A stretch of DNA of 64,000 nt, taken from Sabellastarte sp. h YS-2021. Lineage: Eukaryota > Annelida > Polychaeta > Sabellida > Sabellidae. The position numbers and the translations under genes were made by a program. Each line of letters opens with the position of its first letter. Position 1 is the stretch's first letter. The DNA is taken from contig OZ024940.1 of NCBI GenBank assembly GCA_964017235.1, forward strand, positions 1,488,001 through 1,552,000, read 5' to 3'. Shown here piece by piece: positions 1 through 11,129 of the stretch. The notes under the pieces were generated by a model, which did not search any database, was not told the DNA's origin, and saw only the letters and a list, made by a program, of their open reading frames with translations.

Positions 1-295
1 ATACATTCTCAGGGATGCTTGGCTTAATTGGTGTCATCATAATTTTGCATGCCTTTATTACCCAGATGTAACGCTTATAACTATACTATCTTTTGTACAT
101 TCCACCCACCCAATGTCCTGCCGAAAATTCAGCATTATAGATGAACTTTTGACTAGCTTGTGATGTTAAATAATCACTCTCCGGTACTTGGGTTAAGTAG
201 TGCCATCACAACGTAGCATGCCTTTATTTCCCAGATGTAATGCCCATACCTATCCTATTTTTATTAGTGCCACCCACCAAATTTCCAGCCCATAA
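1..295 (+). repeat. Right end of an 8-mer block, cut by the window edge
   Basis: Bases 1-127 are the end of a third D monomer and 128-295 are A. The stretch matches 4001-4295 exactly 4000 bp downstream, so it is the tail of a 1335-bp 8-mer block. Confidence 0.93.
128..295 (+). repeat. Representative class A monomer (168 bp)
   Basis: Class A always stands immediately before a B monomer and so ends each block. It is recognised by GACTAGCTTGTGATGTTAAA (or GACTACC in the 9-mers), the CTCTCCGGTACTTGGG stretch, TTTCCCAGATGTAATGCCC, and a distinctive 3' end in which the usual CCACCCAATGTCCTG becomes CCACCAAATTTCCAG. This copy has AAGTAGTGCC where most A copies read AAGTGGTGCC. Confidence 0.93.
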
Positions 296-454
296 TTCAG
301 CAATATATATGACCAACTTCTGATTTAAAAAACGCTCTCAGGGGTACTTGGTAAATTGTTGCCATCACAAGATAGCATACCTTTATAACCCTGATTTAAC
401 AGTCATAGCTATCCTATTTTTGTTACTGCCACCCACCCAATGTCCTGCCCAAAC
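296..454 (+). repeat. Representative class B monomer (159 bp)
   Basis: B is the shortest monomer and occurs once per block, so it works as the ruler of the array. Its start reads TTCAGCAATATATATGACC; compared with D it has lost about 8 bp between the ATATAT stretch and GACCAA, and 1 bp near TTGGTAAATTG. It has GATAGCATACC where other classes have GTAGCATGCC. This 9-mer version has CTGATTTAAC and TTACTGCC; 7-mer and 8-mer versions have CTGATGTAAC and TTAGTGCC. Confidence 0.93.
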
Positions 455-1794
455 TTCAGCATTATAGATGAACTTTAGACCAACTTGTGATGTCAAAAAT
501 GCTCCAGGGGGACATGGGCTGAGTGGTGACATCACAAGGTAGCATGCCTTTATTTCCCAGATGTAACGCCCATAACTATCATATTTTTGTTAGTGACACC
601 CACCCAATGTCCTGCCCAAAATTCAGCATTATAGATTGACTTTAGACCGATTTATGATGTCAAATATGCTCTGGGGGGACTTAGGCTGAGTGGTTCCATC
701 ACAAGGTAGCATGCCTTTATTACTCAGACATAACGTCCATACCTATCCTACTTTGTTAGTGACACCCACCCAATGTCCTGCCCAAACTTCAGCATTATAG
801 ATGAACTTTAGACCAACTTGTGATGTCAAAAATGCTCTGGGGGGACTTGGGCTGAGTGGTTCCATCACAAGGTAGCATGCCTTTATTACCCAGACGTAAC
901 GTCCATAGCTATCCTACTTTTGTTAGTGACACCCACCCAATGTCCTGCCCAAAATTCAGCATTATAGATTAACTTTAGACCGATTTATAATGTCAAATAT
1001 GCTCTGGGGGGACTTGGGCTGAGTGGTTCCATCACAAGGTAGCATGCCTTTATTACCCAGACGTAATGTCCATAGCTATCCTATTTTTGTTAGTGACACC
1101 CACCCAATGTCCTGCCCAAAATTCAGCATTATAGATTAACTTTAGACCGATTTATGATGTCAAATATGCTCTGGGGGGACTTGGGCTGAGTGGTTCCATC
1201 ACAAGGTAGCATGCCTTTATTACCCAGATGTAACGTCAATAGCTATCCTATTTTTGTTAGTGACACCCACCCAATGTCCTGTCAAAAATTCAGCATTATG
1301 GATGAAATTCTGACCAATTTCTAATGTAAAATACGCTCTCAGGGGTGCTTGGCTTAATTGGTGCCATCATAATTTTGCATGTCTTTATTACGCAGATGCA
1401 ATGCTTATAACTATCCTATCTTTTGTACATTCCATCCACCCAATGTCCTGCCGAAAATTCAGCATTATAGATGAAATTCTGACCAATTTCTGATGTAAAA
1501 TACGTTCTCAGGGATGCTTGGCTTAATTGGTGTTATCATAATTTTGCATGCCTTTATTACCCAGATGTAACGCTTATAAATATCCTATCTTTTGTACATT
1601 CCACCCACCCAATGTCCTGCCAAAAATTCAGCATTATAGATGAACTTTTGACTACCTTGTGATGTTAAATAATCTCTCTCCGGTACTTGGGTTAAGTGGT
1701 GCCATCACAACGTAGCATGCCTTTATTTCCCAGATGTAATGCCCATACCTATCCTATTTTTATTAGTGCCACCCACCAAATTTCCAGCCCATAA
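296..1794 (+). repeat. 9-mer block (1499 bp)
   Basis: Monomers: B 296-454, C 455-621, C 622-787 (166 bp), C 788-954, C 955-1121, C 1122-1288, D 1289-1457, D 1458-1626, A 1627-1794. The first and third C have GACCAACTTGTGATGTC instead of GACCGATTTATGATGTC. No GCCCTGCCC is present, so this block type lacks the G-quadruplex motif. Confidence 0.93.
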
Positions 1795-2097
1795 TTCAGC
1801 AATATATATGACCAACTTCTGATTTAAAATACGCTCTCAGGGGTACTTGGTAAATTGTTGCCATCACAAGATAGCATACCTTTATAACCCTGATGTAACA
1901 GTCATAGCTATCCTATTTTTGTTAGTGCCACCCACCCAATGTCCTGCCCAAAATTCAGCATTATAGATTAACTTTAGACCGATTTATGATGTCCAATATG
2001 CTCTGGGGGGACATGGGCTGAGTGGTTCCATCACAAGGTAGCATGCCTTTTTTACCCAGACGTAACATCCATAGCTATCCTACTTTTGTTAGTGACA

Positions 2098-2116
2098 CCC
2101 ACCCAATGCCCTGCCC
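2098..2116 (-). other. G-quadruplex motif, first C monomer (representative)
   Basis: The plus strand reads CCCACCCAATGCCCTGCCC, so the minus strand has four G3 tracts with loops of 2, 4 and 1 bases. This satisfies the standard G3+N1-7 rule. The motif sits 23 to 5 bases before the next TTCAGC. In 7-mers and 8-mers it lies at block start +303 to +321. Confidence 0.85.
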
Positions 2117-2120
2117 AAAA

Positions 2121-2287
2121 TTCAGCATTATAGATTAACTATAGACCGATTTATGATGTCAAATATGCTCTGGGGGGACTTGGGCTGAGTGGTTCCATCA
2201 CAAGGTAGCATGCCTTTATTACCCAGACATAACATCCATAGCTATCCTACTTTTGTTAGTGACACCCACCCAATGCCCTGCCCAAAA
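2121..2287 (+). repeat. Representative class C monomer (167 bp)
   Basis: C monomers form runs of two to five per block. They carry the G6 tract CTCTGGGGGGACTTGGG, then GGTTCCATCACAAGG, GTAGCATGCC, and a 3' end in GACACCCACCCAATG. At 167 bp the class equals the DNA length protected by a chromatosome. Subclasses differ at ATTATAGATT/ATTATAAATT/ATCATAGATT, GATGTCC/GATGTCA, and the run after GCATGCC (TTTATT, TTTTTT or TTTGTT). One subclass in the 9-mer is 166 bp because ACTTTTG has become ACTTTG. Confidence 0.92.
2265..2283 (-). other. G-quadruplex motif, second C monomer (representative)
   Basis: Same 19-base motif as at 2098, 167 bp later, at block start +470 to +488. The third C of each block has GTCCTGTC here and no motif; the 9-mers have GTCCTGCCC, which removes the third tract. 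I count roughly 80 motif copies across the window. Confidence 0.85.
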
Positions 2288-2454
2288 TTCAGCATCATAG
2301 ATTAACTTTAGACCGATTTATGATGTCAAATAGGCTCTGGGGGGACTTGCGCTGAGTGGTTCCATCACAAGGTAGCATGCCTTTGTTACCCAGATGTAAC
2401 GTCAATAGCTATCCTATTTTTGTTAGTGACACCCACCCAATGTCCTGTCAAAAA

Positions 2455-2623
2455 TTCAGCATTATGGATGAAATTCTGACCAATTTCTAATGTAAAATAC
2501 GCTCTCAGGGGTGCTTGGCTTAATTAGTGCCATTGTAATTTTGCATGTCTTTATTACCCAGATATAATGCTTATAACTATTCTATTTTTTGTACATTCCA
2601 TCCACCCAATGTCCTGCCGAAAA
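2455..2623 (+). repeat. Representative class D monomer (169 bp)
   Basis: D monomers occur as pairs or triplets between the C run and A. Diagnostic features are GAAATTCTGACCAATTTC, TGTAAAATAC followed by GCTCTCAGGGG or ATTCTCAGGG, GGCTTAATTGGTG, TAATTTTGCATG, and TTTTGTACATTCCA replacing the TTGTTAGTGACACC of C. The first D of a run has GGATG, TTCTAATG and GCATGTCTTT; later D copies have AGATG, TTCTGATG and GCATGCCTTT. Confidence 0.92.
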
Positions 2624-2960
2624 TTCAGCATTATAGATGAAATTCTGACCAATTTCTGATGTAAAATACGTTCTCAGGGATGCTTGGCTTAATTGGTGTC
2701 ATCATAATTTTGCATGCCTTTATTACCCAGATGTAACGCTTATAACTATACTATCTTTTGTACATTCCACCCACCCAATGTCCTGCCGAAAATTCAGCAT
2801 TATAGATGAACTTTTGACTAGCTTGTGATGTTAAATAATCACTCTCCGGTACTTGGGTTAAGTGGTGCCATCACAACGTAGCATGCCTTTATTTCCCAGA
2901 TGTAATGCCCATACCTATCCTATTTTTATTAGTGCCACCCACCAAATTTCCAGCCCATAA

Positions 2961-4295
2961 TTCAGCAATATATATGACCAACTTCTGATTTAAAAAACGC
3001 TCTCAGGGGTACTTGGTAAATTGTTGCCATCACAAGATAGCATACCTTTATAACCCTGATGTAACAGTCATAGCTATCCTATTTTTGTTAGTGCCACCCA
3101 TCCAATGTCCTGCCCAAAATTCAGCATTATAGATTAACTTTAGACCGATTCATGATGTCCAATATGCTCTGGGGGGACTTGGGCTGAGTGGTTCCATCAC
3201 AAGGTAGCATGCCTTTTTTACCCAGACGTAACATCCATAGCTATCCTACTTTTGTTAGTGACACCCACCCAATGCCCTGCCCAAAATTCAGCATTATAAA
3301 TTAACTTTAGACCGATTTATGATGTCAAATATGCTCTGGGGGGACTTGGGCTGAGTGGTTCCATCACAAGGTAGCATGCCTTTATTACCCAGACGTAACA
3401 TCCATAGCTATCCTACTTTTGTTAGTGACACCCACCCAATGCCCTGCCCAAAATTCAGCATCATAGATTAACTTTAGACCGATTTATGATGTCAAATATG
3501 CTCTGGGGGGACTTGGGCTGAGTGGTTCCATCACAAGGTAGCATGCCTTTGTTACCCAGATGTAACGTCAATAGCTATCCTATTTTTGTTAGTGACACCC
3601 ACCCAATGTCCTGTCAAAAATTCAGCATTATGGATGAAATTCTGACCAATTTCTAATGTAAAATACGCTCTCAGGGGTGCTTCGCTTAATTGGTGCCATC
3701 TTAATTTTGCATGTCTTTATTACCCAGATGTAATGCTTATAACTATCCTATCTTGTGTACATTCCATCCACCCAATGTCCTGCCGAAAATTCAGCATTAT
3801 AGATGAAATTCTGACCAATTTCTGATGTAAAATACATTCTCAGGGATGCTTGGCTTAATTGGTGTCATCATAATTTTGCATGCCTTTATTACCCAGATGT
3901 AATCCTTATAACTATCCTATCTTGTGTACATTCCATCCACCCAATGTCCTGCCGAAAATTCAGCATTATAGATGAAATTCTGACCAATTTCTGATGTAAA
4001 ATACATTCTCAGGGATGCTTGGCTTAATTGGTGTCATCATAATTTTGCATGCCTTTATTACCCAGATGTAACGCTTATAACTATACTATCTTTTGTACAT
4101 TCCACCCACCCAATGTCCTGCCGAAAATTCAGCATTATAGATGAACTTTTGACTAGCCTGTGATGTTAAATAATCACTCTCCGGTACTTGGGTTAAGTAG
4201 TGCCATCACAACGTAGCATGCCTTTATTTCCCAGATGTAATGCCCATACCTATCCTATTTTTATTAGTGCCACCCACCAAATTTCCAGCCCATAA
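2961..4295 (+). repeat. 8-mer block (1335 bp)
   Basis: Monomers: B 2961-3119, C 3120-3286, C 3287-3453, C 3454-3620, D 3621-3789, D 3790-3958, D 3959-4127, A 4128-4295. The type is defined by a third D, GCTTCGCTTAATT in the first D and AATCCTTATAAC in the second. A carries the private GACTAGCCTG. Confidence 0.93.
3680..3696 (+). other. Partial CENP-B-box-like 17-mer (representative)
   Basis: CTTCGCTTAATTGGTGC aligns to the mammalian CENP-B box pattern NTTCGNNNNANNCGGGN with TTCG and the central A intact and two of the four CGGG positions changed, so seven of nine key positions match. It occurs only in the first D of three-D blocks, gamma blocks, the 10-mer and the 12-mer, 16 times in the window. 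Other D monomers read TTGG. Binding is unproven and the match could be chance. Confidence 0.3.
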
Positions 4296-5794
4296 TTCAG
4301 CAATATATATGACCAACTTCTGATTTAAAAAACGCTCTCAGGGGTACTTGGTAAATTGTTGCCATCACAAGATAGCATACCTTTATAACCCTGATTTAAC
4401 AGTCATAGCTATCCTATTTTTGTTACTGCCACCCACCCAATGTCCTGCCCAAACTTCAGCATTATAGATGAACTTTAGACCAACTTGTGATGTCAAAAAT
4501 GCTCCAGGGGGACATGGGCTGAGTGGTGACATCACAAGGTAGCATGCCTTTATTTCCCAGATGTAACGCCCATAACTATCATATTTTTGTTAGTGACACC
4601 CACCCAATGTCCTGCCCAAAATTCAGCATTATAGATTGACTTTAGACCGATTTATGATGTCAAATATGCTCTGGGGGGACTTGGGCTGAGTGGTTCCATC
4701 ACAAGGTAGCATGCCTTTATTACTCAGACATAACGTCCATACCTATCCTACTTTGTTAGTGACACCCACCCAATGTCCTGCCCAAACTTCAGCATTATAG
4801 ATGAACTTTAGACCAACTTGTGATGTCAAAAATGCTCTGGGGGGACTTGGGCTGAGTGGTTCCATCACAAGGTAGCATGCCTTTATTACCCAGACGTAAC
4901 GTCCATAGCTATCCTACTTTTGTTAGTGACACCCACCCAATGTCCTGCCCAAAATTCAGCATTATAGATTAACTTTAGACCGATTTATAATGTCAAATAT
5001 GCTCTGGGGGGACTTGGGCTGAGTGGTTCCATCACAAGGTAGCATGCCTTTATTACCCAGACGTAATGTCCATAGCTATCCTATTTTTGTTAGTGACACC
5101 CACCCAATGTCCTGCCCAAAATTCAGCATTATAGATTAACTTTAGACCGATTTATGATGTCAAATATGCTCTGGGGGGACTTGGGCTGAGTGGTTCCATC
5201 ACAAGGTAGCATGCCTTTATTACCCAGATGTAACGTCAATAGCTATCCTATTTTTGTTAGTGACACCCACCCAATGTCCTGTCAAAAATTCAGCATTATG
5301 GATGAAATTCTGACCAATTTCTAATGTAAAATACGCTCTCAGGGGTGCTTGGCTTAATTGGTGCCATCATAATTTTGCATGTCTTTATTACGCAGATGCA
5401 ATGCTTATAACTATCCTATCTTTTGTACATTCCATCCACCCAATGTCCTGCCGAAAATTCAGCATTATAGATGAAATTCTGACCAATTTCTGATGTAAAA
5501 TACGTTCTCAGGGATGCTTGGCTTAATTGGTGTTATCATAATTTTGCATGCCTTTATTACCCAGATGTAACGCTTATAAATATCCTATCTTTTGTACATT
5601 CCACCCACCCAATGTCCTGCCAAAAATTCAGCATTATAGATGAACTTTTGACTACCTTGTGATGTTAAATAATCTCTCTCCGGTACTTGGGTTAAGTGGT
5701 GCCATCACAACGTAGCATGCCTTTATTTCCCAGATGTAATGCCCATACCTATCCTATTTTTATTAGTGCCACCCACCAAATTTCCAGCCCATAA
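4296..5794 (+). repeat. 9-mer block (1499 bp)
   Basis: Same order as 296-1794. The 166-bp C here reads GGACTTGGGC rather than the GGACTTAGGC of most 9-mers, a variant shared with the 9-mer at 15130. Confidence 0.92.
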
Positions 5795-6960
5795 TTCAGC
5801 AATATATATGACCAACTTCTGATTTAAAATACGCTCTCAGGGGTACTTGGTAAATTGTTGCCATCACAAGATAGCATACCTTTATAACCCTGATGTAACA
5901 GTCATAGCTATCCTATTTTTGTTAGTGCCACCCACCCAATGTCCTGCCCAAAATTCAGCATTATAGATTAACTTTAGACCGATTTATGATGTCCAATATG
6001 CTCTGGGGGGACATGGGCTGAGTGGTTCCATCACAAGGTAGCATGCCTTTTTTACCCAGACGTAACATCCATAGCTATCCTACTTTTGTTAGTGACACCC
6101 ACCCAATGCCCTGCCCAAAATTCAGCATTATAGATTAACTATAGACCGATTTATGATGTCAAATATGCTCTGGGGGGACTTGGGCTGAGTGGTTCCATCA
6201 CAAGGTAGCATGCCTTTATTACCCAGACATAACATCCATAGCTATCCTACTTTTGTTAGTGACACCCACCCAATGCCCTGCCCAAAATTCAGCATCATAG
6301 ATTAACTTTAGACCGATTTATGATGTCAAATAGGCTCTGGGGGGACTTGCGCTGAGTGGTTCCATCACAAGGTAGCATGCCTTTGTTACCCAGATGTAAC
6401 GTCAATAGCTATCCTATTTTTGTTAGTGACACCCACCCAATGTCCTGTCAAAAATTCAGCATTATGGATGAAATTCTGACCAATTTCTAATGTAAAATAC
6501 GCTCTCAGGGGTGCTTGGCTTAATTGGTGCCATTGTAATTTTGCATGTCTTTATTACCCAGATATAATGCTTATAACTATTCTATTTTTTGTACATTCCA
6601 TCCACCCAATGTCCTGCCGAAAATTCAGCATTATAGATGAAATTCTGACCAATTTCTGATGTAAAATACGTTCTCAGGGATGCTTGGCTTAATTGGTGTC
6701 ATCATAATTTTGCATGCCTTTATTACCCAGATGTAACGCTTATAACTATACTATCTTTTGTACATTCCACCCACCCAATGTCCTGCCGAAAATTCAGCAT
6801 TATAGATGAACTTTTGACTAGCTTGTGATGTTAAATAATCACTCTCCGGTACTTGGGTTAAGTGGTGCCATCACAACGTAGCATGCCTTTATTTCCCAGA
6901 TGTAATGCCCATACCTATCCTATTTTTATTAGTGCCACCCACCAAATTTCCAGCCCATAA
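5795..6960 (+). repeat. 7-mer block, type alpha (1166 bp)
   Basis: Carries the alpha markers GGACATGGG, AACTATAGACC and ACTTGCGCTG. The first D has TTAATTGGTGCCATTG, differing from the TTAATTAGTGCC of block 1795. Confidence 0.92.
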
Positions 6961-8126
6961 TTCAGCAATATATATGACCAACTTCTGATTTAAAAAACGC
7001 TCTCAGGGGTACTTGGTAAATTGTTGCCATCACAAGATAGCATACCTTTATAACCCTGATGTAACAGTCATAGCTATCCTATTTTTGTTAGTGCCACCCA
7101 TCCAATGTCCTGCCCAAAATTCAGCATTATAGATTAACTTTAGACCGATTCATGATGTCCAATATGCTCTGGGGGGACTTGGGCTGAGTGGTTCCATCAC
7201 AAGGTAGCATGCCTTTTTTACCCAGACGTAACATCCATAGCTATCCTACTTTTGTTAGTGACACCCACCCAATGCCCTGCCCAAAATTCAGCATTATAAA
7301 TTAACTTTAGACCAATTTATGATGTCAAATATGCTCTGGGGGGACTTGGGCTGAGTGGTTCCATCACAAGGTAGCATGCCTTTATTACCCAGACGTAACA
7401 TCCATAGCTATCCTACTTTTGTTAGTGACACCCACCCAATGCCCTGCCCAAAATTCAGCATCATAGATTAACTTTAGACCGATTTATGATGTCAAATAGG
7501 CTCTGGGGGGACTTGCGCTGAGTGGTTCCATCACAAGGTAGCATGCCTTTGTTACCCAGATGTAACGTCAATAGCTATCCTATTTTTGTTAGTGACACCC
7601 ACCCAATGTCCTGTCAAAAATTCAGCATTATGGATGAAATTCTGACCAATTTCTAATGTAAAATACGCTCTCAGGGGTGCTTGGCTTAATTAGTGCCATT
7701 GTAATTTTGCATGTCTTTATTACCCAGATATAATGCTTATAACTATTCTATTTTTTGTACATTCCATCCACCCAATGTCCTGCCGAAAATTCAGCATTAT
7801 AGATGAAATTCTGACCAATTTCTGATGTAAAATACGTTCTCAGGGATGCTTGGCTTAATTGGTGTCATCATAATTTTGCATGCCTTTATTACCCAGATGT
7901 AACGCTTATAACTATACTATCTTTTGTACATTCCACCCACCCAATGTCCTGCCGAAAATTCAGCATTATAGATGAACTTTTGACTAGCTTGTGATGTTAA
8001 ATAATCACTCTCCGGTACTTGGGTTAAGTGGTGCCATCACAACGTAGCATGCCTTTATTTCCCAGATGTAATGCCCATACCTATCCTATTTTTATTAGTG
8101 CCACCCACCAAATTTCCAGCCCATAA
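6961..8126 (+). repeat. 7-mer block, type beta (1166 bp)
   Basis: Type beta has GATTCATGATGTCC in the first C, ATTATAAATTAAC in the second, and CAAATAGG with ACTTGCGCTG in the third. It is the extra block that makes this 24-mer-type unit 5166 bp instead of 4000. The second C has GACCAATTTAT. Confidence 0.92.
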
Positions 8127-9461
8127 TTCAGCAATATATATGACCAACTTCTGATTTAAAAAACGCTCTCAGGGGTACTTGGTAAATTGTTGCCATCACA
8201 AGATAGCATACCTTTATAACCCTGATGTAACAGTCATAGCTATCCTATTTTTGTTAGTGCCACCCATCCAATGTCCTGCCCAAAATTCAGCATTATAGAT
8301 TAACTTTAGACCGATTCATGATGTCCAATATGCTCTGGGGGGACTTGGGCTGAGTGGTTCCATCACAAGGTAGCATGCCTTTTTTACCCAGACGTAACAT
8401 CCATAGCTATCCTACTTTTGTTAGTGACACCCACCCAATGCCCTGCCCAAAATTCAGCATTATAAATTAACTTTAGACCGATTTATGATGTCAAATATGC
8501 TCTGGGGGGACTTGGGCTGAGTGGTTCCATCACAAGGTAGCATGCCTTTATTACCCAGACGTAACATCCATAGCTATCCTACTTTTGTTAGTGACACCCA
8601 CCCAATGCCCTGCCCAAAATTCAGCATCATAGATTAACTTTAGACCGATTTATGATGTCAAATATGCTCTGGGGGGACTTGGGCTGAGTGGTTCCATCAC
8701 AAGGTAGCATGCCTTTGTTACCCAGATGTAACGTCAATAGCTATCCTATTTTTGTTAGTGACACCCACCCAATGTCCTGTCAAAAATTCAGCATTATGGA
8801 TGAAATTCTGACCAATTTCTAATGTAAAATACGCTCTCAGGGGTGCTTCGCTTAATTGGTGCCATCTTAATTTTGCATGTCTTTATTACCCAGATGTAAT
8901 GCTTATAACTATCCTATCTTGTGTACATTCCATCCACCCAATGTCCTGCCGAAAATTCAGCATTATAGATGAAATTCTGACCAATTTCTGATGTAAAATA
9001 CATTCTCAGGGATGCTTGGCTTAATTGGTGTCATCATAATTTTGCATGCCTTTATTACCCAGATGTAATCCTTATAACTATCCTATCTTGTGTACATTCC
9101 ATCCACCCAATGTCCTGCCGAAAATTCAGCATTATAGATGAAATTCTGACCAATTTCTGATGTAAAATACATTCTCAGGGATGCTTGGCTTAATTGGTGT
9201 CATCATAATTTTGCATGCCTTTATTACCCAGATGTAACGCTTATAACTATACTATCTTTTGTACATTCCACCCACCCAATGTCCTGCCGAAAATTCAGCA
9301 TTATAGATGAACTTTTGACTAGCTTGTGATGTTAAATAATCACTCTCCGGTACTTGGGTTAAGTAGTGCCATCACAACGTAGCATGCCTTTATTTCCCAG
9401 ATGTAATGCCCATACCTATCCTATTTTTATTAGTGCCACCCACCAAATTTCCAGCCCATAA
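8127..9461 (+). repeat. 8-mer block (1335 bp)
   Basis: B C C C D D D A with GCTTCGCTTAATT in the first D (TTCG at 8847) and ATTATAAATTAAC in the second C. It ends the unit that began at 4296. Confidence 0.92.
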
Positions 9462-11129
9462 TTCAGCAATATATATGACCAACTTCTGATTTAAAAAACG
9501 CTCTCAGGGGTACTTGGTAAATTGTTGCCATCACAAGATAGCATACCTTTATAACCCTGATTTAACAGTCATAGCTATCCTATTTTTGTTACTGCCACCC
9601 ACCCAATGTCCTGCCCAAACTTCAGCATTATAGATGAACTTTAGACCAACTTGTGATGTCAAAAATGCTCCAGGGGGACATGGGCTGAGTGGTGACATCA
9701 CAAGGTAGCATGCCTTTATTTCCCAGATGTAACGCCCATAACTATCATATTTTTGTTAGTGACACCCACCCAATGTCCTGCCCAAAATTCAGCATTATAG
9801 ATTGACTTTAGACCGATTTATGATGTCAAATATGCTCTGGGGGGACTTAGGCTGAGTGGTTCCATCACAAGGTAGCATGCCTTTATTACTCAGACATAAC
9901 GTCCATACCTATCCTACTTTGTTAGTGACACCCACCCAATGTCCTGCCCAAACTTCAGCATTATAGATGAACTTTAGACCAACTTGTGATGTCAAAAATG
10001 CTCTGGGGGGACTTGGGCTGAGTGGTTCCATCACAAGGTAGCATGCCTTTATTACCCAGACGTAACGTCCATAGCTATCCTACTTTTGTTAGTGACACCC
10101 ACCCAATGTCCTGCCCAAAATTCAGCATTATAGATTAACTTTAGACCGATTTATAATGTCAAATATGCTCTGGGGGGACTTGGGCTGAGTGGTTCCATCA
10201 CAAGGTAGCATGCCTTTATTACCCAGACGTAATTTCCATAGCTATCCTATTTTTGTTAGTGACACCCACCCAATGTCCTGCCCAAAATTCAGCATTATAG
10301 ATTAACTTTAGACCGATTTATGATGTCAAATATGCTCTGGGGGGACTTGGGCTGAGTGGTTCCATCACAAGGTAGCATGCCTTTGTTACCCAGATGTAAC
10401 GTCAATAGCTATCCTATTTTTGTTAGTGACACCCACCCAATGTCCTGTCAAAAATTCAGCATTATGGATGAAATTCTGACCAATTTCTAATGTAAAATAC
10501 GCTCTCAGGGGTGCTTCGCTTAATTGGTGCCATCTTAATTTTGCATGTCTTTATTACCCAGATGTAATGCTTATAACTATCCTATCTTGTGTACATTCCA
10601 TCCACCCAATGTCCTGCCGAAAATTCAGCATTATAGATGAAATTCTGACCAATTTCTGATGTAAAATACATTCTCAGGGATGCTTGGCTTAATTGGTGTC
10701 ATCATAATTTTGCATGCCTTTATTACCCAGATGTAATCCTTATAACTATCCTATCTTGTGTACATTCCATCCACCCAATGTCCTGCCGAAAATTCAGCAT
10801 TATAGATGAAATTCTGACCAATTTCTGATGTAAAATACATTCTCAGGGATGCTTGGCTTAATTGGTGTCATCATAATTTTGCATGCCTTTATTACCCAGA
10901 TGTAACGCTTATAACTATACTATCTTTTGTACATTCCACCCACCCAATGTCCTGCCGAAAATTCAGCATTATAGATGAACTTTTGACTAGCTTGTGATGT
11001 TAAATAATCACTCTCCGGTACTTGGGTTAAGTAGTGCCATCACAACGTAGCATGCCTTTATTTCCCAGATGTAATGCCCATACCTATCCTATTTTTATTA
11101 GTGCCACCCACCAAATTTCCAGCCCATAA
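9462..11129 (+). repeat. 10-mer block (1668 bp), 9-mer/8-mer hybrid
   Basis: B and five C monomers follow the 9-mer pattern including the 166-bp C, but the fifth C ends with the 8-mer form GCATGCCTTTGTTACC and is followed by three D monomers (TTCG at 10515) and A. It is therefore a 9-mer front joined to an 8-mer tail, with the crossover in the fifth C. TAATTTCCATAGC near 10231 is shared with the next 9-mer. Confidence 0.9.

Larger units (their letters stand above)
1795..2960 (+). repeat. 7-mer block, type alpha (1166 bp)
   Basis: Monomers: B 1795-1953, C 1954-2120, C 2121-2287, C 2288-2454, D 2455-2623, D 2624-2792, A 2793-2960. Type alpha is marked by GGGGACATGGG in the first C, AACTATAGACC and CAGACATAACATCC in the second, and CAAATAGG with ACTTGCGCTG in the third. 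Confidence 0.93.
296..4295 (+). repeat. 24-mer higher-order unit, 4000 bp, copy 1
   Basis: The unit consists of a 9-mer (296-1794), a 7-mer (1795-2960) and an 8-mer (2961-4295), 24 monomers totalling exactly 4000 bp. The next unit begins at 4296 with the same 9-mer. A second intact copy lies at 11130-15129. Confidence 0.94.
296..11129 (+). repeat. Super-unit of 10,834 bp, copy 1
   Basis: Block order is 9-7-8, 9-7-7-8, 10. The starts 296, 4296, 5795 and 6961 recur at 11130, 15130, 16629 and 17795, always at +10,834. Variants shared at this offset support a real duplication: the 166-bp C monomer reads ACTTAGGC in the first 9-mer of each copy and ACTTGGGC in the second (near 4680 and 15514), and the second 7-mer of each has GACCAATTTAT (near 7311 and 18145). 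Confidence 0.88.

Noticed and set aside
303-314. TATA-box promoter in the B monomer (ATATATAT)
   Set aside because: No associated initiator, gene or transcript boundary is visible. It is recorded as a feature of class B only.
2121-2287. Monomer as an ancient dimer of about 83 bp
   Set aside because: AGCAT occurs near the start and again 83 bp later, but the following bases of the two halves align poorly, so the similarity is not convincing by eye.
2288-2454. CRE-like site in GATGTCA or GACGTAA
   Set aside because: These are short matches with a changed core, present in hundreds of monomers without any promoter context; chance is the simpler explanation.
3680-3696. True CENP-B box
   Set aside because: Two of nine key positions differ (within CGGG), so it is reported only as a partial resemblance.
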